From Chthoniobacterales bacterium (GTDB lineage: Bacteria; Verrucomicrobiota; Verrucomicrobiia; Chthoniobacterales; UBA10450), in contig JAICXG010000054.1 of NCBI GenBank assembly GCA_025980625.1, forward strand, positions 1 to 13,158: DNA of 13,158 nucleotides, written 5' to 3'. Of this stretch, positions 6,552-13,158 are shown piece after piece. Within the stretch, counting starts at the first letter, position 1. Each line of letters starts with the position of its first letter. Position numbers and translations under genes: made by a program. The notes beneath the pieces are model-generated. The model ran no database searches, was not told where the DNA came from, and saw nothing but the letters and a program-made list of their open reading frames with translations.

Positions 6552-8891
6552 ATGCAAAACAAGGTCACGACCCAAATCGGGTCCACACAAATCACTATTG
6601 AAACCGGCAAGATTGCCAAGCTCGCCGACGGCTCGGTCATCGTCTCCTGCGGCGAAACCATCGTTCTGACGAGCGCCGTTTCGGCCACCGCCATCAAGGA
6701 AGGCCAGGACTTCTTCCCGCTCACCGTCGATTATCGAGAAAAGGCCGCCGCGGTCGGAAAATTCCCCGGCGGTTATTTCAAGCGCGAAGGTCGTCCGAGC
6801 GAAAAAGAAACCCTCACTTCGCGCATGACCGATCGACCATTGCGGCCGCTCTTTCCGTCCGGCTATCTTTACGACACGCAGGTCATCAGCATTTTGCTCA
6901 GCGCCGATGGCCAGAACGATCCCGACATTCTCGCGATCAACGGCGCCTCCGCGGCGCTTTGTGTATCCGACATTCCGTTCAAGGGACCGATCGGTGCGGT
7001 GCGCATCGGGCGGGTGAATGGTGAATTCATTGCCAACCCGACGCACGACCAGCGCGAGCAGAGTGATCTCGATCTCATCTACGTCGGGACTGAGAATGAC
7101 ATTATTATGATCGAAGGCGCAGCCGATCAGCTGCCGGAAGATGAATTCATTCGCTCGCTCGAGTTCGCCCATGGGCATGCGAAGGAAATGATCCGCATAC
7201 AGAAGGAGTTGGCGGCCCAAGCCGGCAAGCCGAAACGCGAGATGCCGCTGATGGAAGTGAATCCTGAAATGCTCGAGATCGCCGACCGCGTCGCGGGCGA
7301 TCGCATCGAGGCCGCGCTTTACAGCGAAGGAAAAGTCGCGCGCAGCAAAGCGGTCAACGATTTGCGCGAAGAAGTGAAGGCGGCGGTGCTCGAGAAATTT
7401 CCCGAGGCGGACAAATTCGCGATCAACCAGGCGTTCGATTACGTCCAGAAGAAATCATTCCGGAGCAACATTCTCGACAAACAGAAACGCGTCGATGGTC
7501 GCGGTTATGAAGACCTTCGCCCGATCAGTTGCGAAGTTGGCGTTCTGCCTCGGGCACATGGCTCGGCGATTTTCCAGCGCGGAGAAACCCAGGCGATGGC
7601 CCTGGCCACGCTCGCGCCAATCGAAGAAGCGCAAATGATCGATGCCTATGGCGGCGGCGAGCAATCCAAGCGTTTCATTCTGCACTACAACTTTCCGCCC
7701 TTCAGTGTCGGTGAGACCGGCCGCTTCGGTGGCGCGAGCCGGCGCGAGATCGGGCATGGCGCGTTGGCCGAGCGCTCGGTCGAACCGGTTGTGCCAAAGG
7801 AAGAAGATTTCCGTTACGCCATTCGCATCACGAGCGAAGTGATGGAGTCCAACGGCTCGACTTCCATGGCGAGCGTTTGCTCCGGCATGCTCGCTCTAAT
7901 GGACGCGGGCGTTCCGATCAAGACCCCGGTCGCGGGCATTTCCGTCGGGCTCGTGACGGAGAACGACGAAGCCGGCAACCTGAAGCGTTACAACCTGCTG
8001 ACCGACATCATCGGCGCCGAAGATCATTTCGGCGACATGGATTTCAAACTCTGCGGAACCAAGGACGGCGTCACCGGATTTCAGCTCGATCTGAAACTCC
8101 CCGGCATCAGCCACAAAATTCTGGGCGAAGCGATCCAGCGCGCGAAAGACGCGCGGGTAAAGATTCTCGAGATCATGGCCGGCACACTCGCCGAGCCACG
8201 GCCGGAGTTGAGCAAATACGCGCCCCGGATCGAGACGATTAAGATCAATCCGGAAAAGATCGGCGCGCTCATCGGACCGGGCGGCAAGACGATCAAGGGC
8301 ATCGTGGCCGAGACCGGTGCGGAGATTAACATCGAGGACGATGGCTCGGTCCACATTTACGCCACGAGCGGCGAGAGCATGGCGCGGGCGAAGGAAATCA
8401 TCGGCGGCATGACGAAGGAAATCGAAGTCGGCGAGACCTATCACGGCCGCGTGGTTTCGATCAAAGAATTCGGCGCGTTCGTCGAAGTTTTCCCGGGCAA
8501 GGACGGCCTCGTGCACGTCTCGGAGCTGGCCGACTTCCGTGTCCGGCGCGTCGAAGATGTCGCCAAGGTCGGCGAAATGATCTGGGTGAAATGCATCGGC
8601 ATCGACGACAAGGGCCGGGTGAAACTTTCGCGCAAAGCCGCGCTCAAAGAACGCGGCGAAGTCGAGACCGGCACGCCGATGGCCGACGCCGAAAATGTCG
8701 ACGGCGGCGAAACGCAGCGCGAACATCGCTCATATGACGGCGGACATCGCGGCGACCGTGGCGATCGGCGCGGTGGCCGCGGCGGTCGTGGGCGCGAGCG
8801 AGAGCGTAGCGAGCACGGCGAGCGCCGGCAGGAAGAGCCTCGCGCGCAATCGGCCCAGTCGCCTCCCGAAGACTACGAGCCCTCGCGCTAG
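6552..8891 (+). CDS. pnp: Polynucleotide phosphorylase (PNPase)
   Basis: A complete 779-residue PNPase, the phosphate-dependent 3'-5' exoribonuclease of mRNA decay, usually a homotrimer. Two RNase PH-like halves are visible: the first with YFKREGRPSEKE (75-86), the second with GRFGGASRREIGHG (390-403), SNGSTSMASVCSGMLALM (433-450) and GDMDFK (494-499). A KH domain follows (about 560-622, GPGGKTIK at 575-582) and an S1 domain (about 627-695, GRVVSIKEFGAFVEV). After residue 700 comes a tail, Arg/Gly/Asp-rich at 727-760, that is longer and more basic than in E. coli PNPase and may bind RNA or a partner. The start at ATG 6552 fits the family N terminus but lacks a Shine-Dalgarno. It contains no exact TCGTTAGGC word. 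Confidence 0.98.
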   Translation: MQNKVTTQIGSTQITIETGKIAKLADGSVIVSCGETIVLTSAVSATAIKEGQDFFPLTVDYREKAAAVGKFPGGYFKREGRPSEKETLTSRMTDRPLRPLFPSGYLYDTQVISILLSADGQNDPDILAINGASAALCVSDIPFKGPIGAVRIGRVNGEFIANPTHDQREQSDLDLIYVGTENDIIMIEGAADQLPEDEFIRSLEFAHGHAKEMIRIQKELAAQAGKPKREMPLMEVNPEMLEIADRVAGDRIEAALYSEGKVARSKAVNDLREEVKAAVLEKFPEADKFAINQAFDYVQKKSFRSNILDKQKRVDGRGYEDLRPISCEVGVLPRAHGSAIFQRGETQAMALATLAPIEEAQMIDAYGGGEQSKRFILHYNFPPFSVGETGRFGGASRREIGHGALAERSVEPVVPKEEDFRYAIRITSEVMESNGSTSMASVCSGMLALMDAGVPIKTPVAGISVGLVTENDEAGNLKRYNLLTDIIGAEDHFGDMDFKLCGTKDGVTGFQLDLKLPGISHKILGEAIQRAKDARVKILEIMAGTLAEPRPELSKYAPRIETIKINPEKIGALIGPGGKTIKGIVAETGAEINIEDDGSVHIYATSGESMARAKEIIGGMTKEIEVGETYHGRVVSIKEFGAFVEVFPGKDGLVHVSELADFRVRRVEDVAKVGEMIWVKCIGIDDKGRVKLSRKAALKERGEVETGTPMADAENVDGGETQREHRSYDGGHRGDRGDRRGGRGGRGRERERSEHGERRQEEPRAQSAQSPPEDYEPSR

Positions 8892-9017
8892 GGAATCAAC
8901 CTTTGAAAACAGTTCGTTAGGGCAGGCGGACTCCAGAGGCTTGCTCCCCTTGGAGCCACTCGCGATGAGAGGCTGTCCCCTGGCTCTGGCCTGGTCGCGA
9001 AAAAAATCTGGTGCGCG
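8892..9017. other. Intergenic stretch after pnp
   Basis: No gene is visible. It contains a near-copy of the dispersed word (TCGTTAGGG, 8914-8922), a short hairpin GCTCC/GGAGC (8943-8956) with no T-tract, and a seven-A run at 9000-9006. None of these makes a convincing terminator for pnp. Confidence 0.5.
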
Positions 9018-9042
9018 GGAATAAATTTCGCATTCTTGCGTC
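9018..9042 (+). promoter_or_regulatory. ECF-sigma-like promoter of the bufferin operon
   Basis: GGAAT (9018-9022, within GGAATAAA) and CGTC (9039-9042) are separated by 16 bases, the geometry of group-IV (ECF) sigma promoters with a GGAAC-like -35 and CGTC-like -10. Transcription would start about 15 bases before ATG 9064. MNIO/bufferin operons in proteobacteria are known to be under ECF sigma factors; the call here rests on sequence only. Confidence 0.5.
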
Positions 9043-9063
9043 CGAGCCATCAGTCAGAAACAC

Positions 9064-9354
9064 ATGAAATCAAAATCCATCCTCGCGGGCGCGGCGATTG
9101 CCGGGCTGATCAGCGGGTCCTTCGCCGTCCAGGCGCAGGCCGCCAATCTTTCCAGCCGGGCGGGCCTCTCGCTCAAGCAAATGTCCGACGACCAGAACCA
9201 GAAAGATGTCCACTCCTGCCGGGGACAGAACTCCTGCAAAGGCAAGGGCGGATGTCACAGCGGCGACAACGGCTGCAGAGGCAAAAATTCCTGCAAAGGA
9301 AAAGGCGGCTGCCGAACCGATGTCGCGATGCCGACGCCGAGCCCATCGGCGTGA
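9064..9354 (+). CDS. Bufferin-type RiPP precursor (BufA2-like, Cys-rich exported peptide)
   Basis: A 96-residue precursor: a Sec signal peptide (MKSKSILAGAAIAGLISGSF, likely cut after A26 in QAQA), a short acidic/polar linker, then a Gly/Lys-rich region with six cysteines C52, C58, C64, C71, C77 and C83. The cysteines lie in two copies of a C-R-G-x-N-S-C-K-G-K-G-G-C unit (about 52-64 and 71-83), offset by exactly 19 residues. This is the low-complexity CKGxNSCKG pattern of COG3767/BufA2 precursors. In characterised bufferins the partner MNIO enzyme converts cysteines to thiooxazole-type groups that bind copper; which of the six are modified here cannot be told. The TGA stop overlaps the ATG of the DUF692 gene (TGATG), strong evidence of a functional pair. 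No clear Shine-Dalgarno precedes the start. Confidence 0.85.
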   Translation: MKSKSILAGAAIAGLISGSFAVQAQAANLSSRAGLSLKQMSDDQNQKDVHSCRGQNSCKGKGGCHSGDNGCRGKNSCKGKGGCRTDVAMPTPSPSA

Positions 9355-10205
9355 TGCCGGCAAATCGGTTCAATAATTTCACCGAGCTCGGGATCGGCAT
9401 TGGGCTGCGCGTGCCGCATTACCGCCACATCCTGGAGAAGAAACCGGTCGTCGACTGGTTCGAGATCATCTCGGAAAATTTCATGGTTGATGGTGGACGG
9501 CCGCTCGAAGTGCTCGACCAGATTCTCGAGCAATACCGCGTCGTGCAGCACGGCGTCGCGATGTATTTCGGCTCGGCCGATCGCTTGAATCGCGAGCACC
9601 TGAAGAAGCTCAAACGGCTCGTTAGGCGAACGAACACGCCCTGGCTGAGCGATCATCTCTGCTGGGGGAGTGTCGACGGGCGCTACACCCACGATTTGCT
9701 CCCCATGCCCTACACCTTCACAGCGGCGAAGGCGACGGCGGCGAATATCCGCGCCGCGCGCGATTTTCTAGAGGTGCCGATCTGCGTCGAGAACGTGAGC
9801 AGCTACGCCGAGTTCCACGCCAGCGAGATGACGGAGTGGGAATTCCTGTCGGAAGTGGTGGAGCGGGCCGACTGCGGAATTTTGCTCGACGTGAACAACA
9901 TTTATGTCTCCTCGCAGAACCACAATTTCGATCCCTATGAATACCTGAACAATGTCCCGCATCATCGGGTCGGTCAGATCCACATCGCGGGCCATTCCAA
10001 ATTTGAAAAATACATTCTCGACACTCATGATCATCCGGTGCGTGACCCGGTTTGGAAAATGTATGCCCACGCGCTCGAGCTCGTCGGCAAGACCGCGACC
10101 CTGCTGGAGTGGGACGATCGCATCCCGAGTTTCGGCGAAGTGCACAACGAGGCGCTGAAGGCGAACCAGTTTGTCGAGAAAGAACTCGAAACCGTCCCGG
10201 CCTGA
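9354..10205 (+). CDS. DUF692 / MNIO enzyme (BufB-like, multinuclear iron RiPP maturase)
   Basis: A 283-residue DUF692 protein, a TIM-barrel enzyme with two or three irons that uses oxygen to remodel cysteines of a peptide substrate. Family motifs in order: ELGIGIGLRVPHY (11-23), DWFEIISENFM (34-44), QHGVAM (65-70), WLSDHLCW (97-104), CVENVSSY (144-151), LLDVNNIYVSSQNH (177-190), IHIAGHS (209-215), DTHDHPV (223-229) and LLEWDDRIPSF (250-260). Candidate iron ligands are H66, E146, D179, H210, D226, H227 and E252, judged from these motifs without alignment. I chose ATG 9354, inside the precursor's stop codon. A longer open frame from 9036 exists, but its extra residues are out-of-frame precursor sequence. 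It acts in the cytoplasm before export of the peptide. Confidence 0.96.
   Translation: MPANRFNNFTELGIGIGLRVPHYRHILEKKPVVDWFEIISENFMVDGGRPLEVLDQILEQYRVVQHGVAMYFGSADRLNREHLKKLKRLVRRTNTPWLSDHLCWGSVDGRYTHDLLPMPYTFTAAKATAANIRAARDFLEVPICVENVSSYAEFHASEMTEWEFLSEVVERADCGILLDVNNIYVSSQNHNFDPYEYLNNVPHHRVGQIHIAGHSKFEKYILDTHDHPVRDPVWKMYAHALELVGKTATLLEWDDRIPSFGEVHNEALKANQFVEKELETVPA
9619..9627 (+). repeat. TCGTTAGGC word, copy 8
   Basis: In the DUF692 gene, read as L-V-R-R (GTT AGG phase). Confidence 0.75.
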
Positions 10206-11136
10206 CGACAGCAATCCTGTCGCGTCGCGTGCCCAGCTCAGGGAGCTGCAAAGGCTGATGGCATCGGCCGTATTTCGCCCGCTGACGTCGCGTGACCGAA
10301 TGCAGCCGCGCTGGCTGGACGGCCGCCTAACGAGCGCGGTCGCTTCCGAGTTCATCAAGCCTAACGACCGGCTGAGTTCATTCGACCGCCTCGAGATCTA
10401 CAATCGCGTTTACTGGTTCCGCGTCCTCGATTGCCTTTACGACGATTACCCCGGCCTGCGCGCTATCCTGGGCGAAAGGAAATTCGGCCGGCTGGCGACC
10501 GCTTACCTGGCGAAGTATCCCTCCACCTCTTTCACCCTGCGGAATTTGGGCCGGCACCTGGAAAAGTTTTTGCGCGAGGAACCGCACTGGGTCACGCCTA
10601 ACGAGGAGCTGGCGCTCGACATGGCGCGTTTCGAATGGGCTCAGGTGCTGGCCTTTGACGAAGCCGCCGCGCCGCCGCTTAGGCCCGATGATGTGCTCGA
10701 CACGCCGGCGGCAAAACTGCGCCTGCGTTTGCAGCCGTATCTTTCCCTCCTCGAGCTCAATTATGCGGTCGACAAGTTCCTTCTCGCCGTAAAAAAGCGC
10801 GAAGCCGACATACTGCGCGACGAAGCGAGCAATACCTTTGATTCCATGCCGCGAGCGAAGAAGCGGAAACGGCGCATCCGATTGCCGAAACGCGAGCGCA
10901 TTTATCTCGCGGTTCATCGCCATCAAAACATGCTTTACTACAAACGGCTCGAGCCGGCGCCGTTCGCCATCCTTTGTTCGTTAGGCAAAGGCCGCAGCGT
11001 CGAGCAGGCCTGCGAAAGTGCCTTACGCGGATGCAAAGAGAAGGATTGCAGCCGACGGCTTCAGGAATGGTTTCACGACTGGTCGGCGCTCGGGTGGCTT
11101 TGCCGCATGCGGCAACGTGGGCGAGCCGCTGGTTGA
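10171..11136 (+). CDS. DUF2063 protein (BufC-like MNIO partner)
   Basis: A 321-residue protein with the DUF2063 putative DNA-binding domain at about 20-140: SRAQLRELQRLMASAV, SSFDRLEIYNRVYWFRV, LYDDYPGLRAILG and AYLAKYPSTSFTLRNLG. In MNIO systems this partner holds the precursor for the iron enzyme; the DNA-binding label of the family is historical. The C-terminal half (about 150-321) has a strongly basic patch RAKKRKRRIRLPKRER (228-243) followed by a compact domain. The likely start is TTG 10171, overlapping the DUF692 gene by 35 bases, with GAAGG about 9 bases ahead. The next ATG (10258) would cut the conserved first helix. Four exact TCGTTAGGC words lie in this one gene, the highest density in the window. 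Confidence 0.9.
   Translation: MSRKNSKPSRPDDSNPVASRAQLRELQRLMASAVFRPLTSRDRMQPRWLDGRLTSAVASEFIKPNDRLSSFDRLEIYNRVYWFRVLDCLYDDYPGLRAILGERKFGRLATAYLAKYPSTSFTLRNLGRHLEKFLREEPHWVTPNEELALDMARFEWAQVLAFDEAAAPPLRPDDVLDTPAAKLRLRLQPYLSLLELNYAVDKFLLAVKKREADILRDEASNTFDSMPRAKKRKRRIRLPKRERIYLAVHRHQNMLYYKRLEPAPFAILCSLGKGRSVEQACESALRGCKEKDCSRRLQEWFHDWSALGWLCRMRQRGRAAG
10325..10333 (-). repeat. TCGTTAGGC word, copy 9
   Basis: In the DUF2063 gene, read on the + strand as R-L-T-S with a rare CTA codon. Confidence 0.75.
10359..10367 (-). repeat. TCGTTAGGC word, copy 10
   Basis: In the DUF2063 gene, 34 bases after copy 9 in the same orientation, read as K-P-N-D. Confidence 0.75.
10596..10604 (-). repeat. TCGTTAGGC word, copy 11
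   Basis: In the DUF2063 gene, read as T-P-N-E. Confidence 0.75.
10978..10986 (+). repeat. TCGTTAGGC word, copy 12
   Basis: In the DUF2063 gene, read as S-L-G-K with a rare TTA codon. Confidence 0.75.
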
Positions 11137-11184
11137 GTCTTTCCGGCAAGCTCCGTCACGGCGAGTAAGTTGTTCGCGGCAATG

Positions 11185-13056
11185 ATGGCAAATGATCCTG
11201 AACCGGCCGGGAACAACTCCTCACTCCCGATCCAGGATTACGCGATCATCGGCAACAGTCGGTCGGCCGCGCTGATCGGCAGCAACGGCTCGATGGATTG
11301 GCTCTGCCTGCCGCGCTTCGATAGCGCGTCGATTTTCGCGGCCATCCTCGATCCGGTGCGCGGCGGCCGATTCCAGATCTGCCCGCGGCAGGTTCGCCGA
11401 GTCCGGCGCCGTTATGTCGGCGAGACGGTGGTTCTGGAGACGCGCTTCGAGACCGACACGGGCGAAGCGTTGCTCACCGACTTTGTCCCGGTCGCTGCTG
11501 AGCCGGAGAAAAGGCATAATCTTTGGCCGGAGTACGAGATCATTCGCCACATCGAATGCACTCGCGGCGAAGTGGAGATCGAGCTGCTATGCGATCCACG
11601 GTTTGACTATGCGCGGCAAATACCGCAGCCGCGCGAGCATGGTCGCTGCGGCTGGGTGTTTGAGGCCGGCCGCCAGTCGCTCATCATTCGGAGCGAGATT
11701 GCGCATGGAGTACGGCAGAACGAGCCGGGCCTCTTCGGGCGCGAGCGACTTCGGCAAGGCGAGGTTCGCTTTTCCGCGCTCGCTTACAATCGGGAAGCGC
11801 CTTCGGTGCTTCCGCCACTCGGGAAAACGGCGGCGGCACGGCTCGCGGCGACGCTCGAATGGTGGGAGCGTTGGTCGAAGCGCTGCCGTTACAAAGGACC
11901 TTTCCGCGAACAGGTCATCCGCAGCGCGCTCACTCTCAAGCTGATGGTCTTCGCGCCCTCCGGCGCGGTCGTCGCCGCGCCCACCACTTCGCTGCCGGAA
12001 TGGATCGGCGCCGGACGCAACTGGGATTATCGCTACTGCTGGTTGCGCGACGCCTCGATGACAATTCGCGCGATGATCGACCTCGGTTATGAGGAAGACG
12101 CCGATGCTTTTCTTTCCTGGCTCCTGCACACCACCCGGCTCACCTGGCCGAAGTTGCGTGTCATGTACGATGTTTACGGCCGAAAAGTTCCCGACGAAGA
12201 AGACCTCGATCATCTCTCCGGTTACAGCAACTCGAAGCCGGTGCGCGTGGGTAATGGCGCTCGCGACCAACTCCAACTCGACACTTACGGTGCGCTCATT
12301 CACGCCGCTTTTCGCATATTGCAACATGCCGAGTCGCTCGACCACGATACTGCCAGGGCGCTCCTCGGCTTTGGCGAAACCGTCTGCCGCTGCTGGACAG
12401 AACCCGACCGCGGGATTTGGGAGCTGCGCGGCGGCAACCGCCACAACACCCTCTCAAAAGTGATGTGCTGGGTTGCGCTCGATCATCTCCTGGCGCTGGA
12501 CAAGTGCGGTCTGCTCAGTGTGCCGCGGGAACGATTTGAGCGGAACCGAAGTGAATTGAAGCAAGTGATCGAATCGCAAGGATTCAATCGCGAGCTCGGC
12601 GCTTACGTGAGCGAGTTTGGAGGCAGGGAAGTCGACGCCAGCCTGCTTCTCCTTCCGCTCTACAGTTACATCGAAGCAGCCAACCCGCGGATGATCGGGA
12701 CACGCCGGCTGATCCAGGAGCGGCTCGGCAATGGCGTCTTGCTGCGGCGTTACCCGGAAGGCAGCGACGGCCTTCCCTCGAGCGAAGGCGCCTTTGGGAT
12801 TTGTTCCTTTTGGGCGATCGAGAACCAGGCGCGCGGCGGCGACCTCGAGGGCGCGGAGGAAAACCTTGCGCGCATGTTGCGTTACGGGAACGACGTTGGC
12901 TTGTTTGCGGAAGAGATCGAACCGGAGACGGGCGCTGCACTCGGAAATTTCCCGCAGGCTTATACTCACGTGGGAGTGATCAATGTTGCCTATGCCATTG
13001 CCGCGGCCAAAGGTGAGAGCGGCGAGCGCCGGTCCAAAGTGGAAAAGAAATCATGA
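11185..13056 (+). CDS. GH15 glycoside hydrolase (glucoamylase/trehalase type)
   Basis: About 623 residues (from ATG 11185; ATG 11182 or TTG 11170 are also possible) without a signal peptide, so probably cytoplasmic. A trehalase-like N-terminal beta region (about 15-215, beginning PIQDYAIIGNSRSAALIG) precedes the GH15 (alpha/alpha)6 barrel. Barrel hallmarks are RNWDYRYCWLRDAS (278-291), GYSNSKPVRVGN (346-357), QLDTYGA (364-370), the general-acid region GIWELRGG with E413, LPSSEGAFGICSFW (530-543) and FAEEIEPETG (574-583), which carries the expected general base E576 or E577, then LGNFPQAYTH. The family hydrolyses alpha-glucosidic bonds from non-reducing ends of maltodextrins, or trehalose; the sequence alone does not decide which. 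It follows the DUF2063 gene after about 50 bases and overlaps the next gene by an ATGA junction. No copy of the TCGTTAGGC word is present. Confidence 0.95.
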   Translation: MANDPEPAGNNSSLPIQDYAIIGNSRSAALIGSNGSMDWLCLPRFDSASIFAAILDPVRGGRFQICPRQVRRVRRRYVGETVVLETRFETDTGEALLTDFVPVAAEPEKRHNLWPEYEIIRHIECTRGEVEIELLCDPRFDYARQIPQPREHGRCGWVFEAGRQSLIIRSEIAHGVRQNEPGLFGRERLRQGEVRFSALAYNREAPSVLPPLGKTAAARLAATLEWWERWSKRCRYKGPFREQVIRSALTLKLMVFAPSGAVVAAPTTSLPEWIGAGRNWDYRYCWLRDASMTIRAMIDLGYEEDADAFLSWLLHTTRLTWPKLRVMYDVYGRKVPDEEDLDHLSGYSNSKPVRVGNGARDQLQLDTYGALIHAAFRILQHAESLDHDTARALLGFGETVCRCWTEPDRGIWELRGGNRHNTLSKVMCWVALDHLLALDKCGLLSVPRERFERNRSELKQVIESQGFNRELGAYVSEFGGREVDASLLLLPLYSYIEAANPRMIGTRRLIQERLGNGVLLRRYPEGSDGLPSSEGAFGICSFWAIENQARGGDLEGAEENLARMLRYGNDVGLFAEEIEPETGAALGNFPQAYTHVGVINVAYAIAAAKGESGERRSKVEKKS

Positions 13057-13158
13057 TAGATTGGCCGCAGTGGGTCCTCGACGGCTTTCTCGCGACGGTC
13101 GTCCTGACGTTGATCGAGGCGCTGGCGCGCGGGTTTGGATTCACCCGGATGAACCTGC
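13053..13158 (+). CDS. Start of a putative membrane protein (3' end outside window)
   Basis: The ATG at 13053 overlaps the GH15 stop as ATGA, a translational coupling junction. The 35 visible residues begin MIDWPQWVLDGFLATVVLTL and continue to GFGFTRMNL. The stretch at about 8-24 is hydrophobic enough for a membrane helix. The pattern recalls small uncharacterised integral membrane proteins, but too little is visible to name a family. Confidence 0.65.
   Translation, partial: MIDWPQWVLDGFLATVVLTLIEALARGFGFTRMNL

Noticed and set aside
6396..8726. Minus-strand open frames over pnp (6396-7220, 7896-8726)
   Set aside because: They lie opposite conserved PNPase coding sequence and show no domain or ribosome-binding site.
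8943..9006. GCTCC/GGAGC and TCGCGA...TCGCGA pairings as a terminator after pnp
   Set aside because: The stems are short or self-palindromic, and the run that follows is A on the + strand, not T, so it does not fit an intrinsic terminator for pnp.
9036..9353. 106-residue N-terminal extension of the DUF692 frame
   Set aside because: It reads through the precursor gene out of frame, and the DUF692 family starts at the ATG overlapping the precursor stop.
11587..12969. Minus-strand open frames over the GH15 gene
   Set aside because: Shadows of the GH15 gene; no family resemblance.

Overview
The window is GC-rich bacterial chromosome carrying eleven tightly packed protein genes, several coupled by TGATG or ATGA overlaps. 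I see no tRNA, rRNA, transposase, integrase or CRISPR array. The style of the proteins (COG4119-type NUDIX, a GH15 enzyme with a trehalase-like N-terminal region, an Arg/Gly-tailed PNPase, MNIO/bufferin genes, many genes without a strong Shine-Dalgarno) suggests a soil bacterium, most likely Verrucomicrobiota (Spartobacteria/Chthoniobacterales-like). That placement is inference with moderate to low confidence; Acidobacteriota or a related phylum cannot be excluded.

Layout. 1-639: C-terminal part of a PLP-dependent cysteine-desulfurase-like class V aminotransferase. 708-2387: a coupled + strand group of DUF427 protein, COG4119 NUDIX hydrolase and an exported class A beta-lactamase-like serine hydrolase. 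2441-4666, minus strand: priA, the replication-restart helicase, convergent with the hydrolase and divergent from the next gene. 4764-5363: membrane-anchored lytic transglycosylase. 5452-6048: a secreted helical protein of unknown function. 6103-8891: the conserved rpsO-pnp pair (ribosomal protein S15 and polynucleotide phosphorylase), with a long folded leader just before pnp. 9018-11136: a bufferin-type RiPP operon, made of an ECF-like promoter, an exported Cys-rich precursor, a DUF692/MNIO enzyme and a DUF2063 partner. 11185-13056: GH15 glucoamylase/trehalase-type enzyme. 13053-13158: start of a putative membrane protein, cut by the window edge.

How the genes work together. rpsO-pnp is the classic translation/RNA-decay pair, and the leader hairpin is a good candidate for an RNase III/PNPase feedback site. 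The MNIO operon would modify the cysteines of the small precursor, which is then exported; bufferins of this kind sequester copper. The other genes are housekeeping (restart, cell wall, nucleotide clean-up, storage sugar breakdown).

The most unexpected signal is not a gene. The exact 9-mer TCGTTAGGC (reverse complement GCCTAACGA) occurs 12 times in about 13 kb, on both strands, where chance predicts well under one. All copies lie inside genes and occupy all four reading phases that avoid a stop codon, so conservation acts on DNA and not on peptide. It resembles a DNA uptake sequence or another genome-wide recognition word, and I do not know it from the literature.
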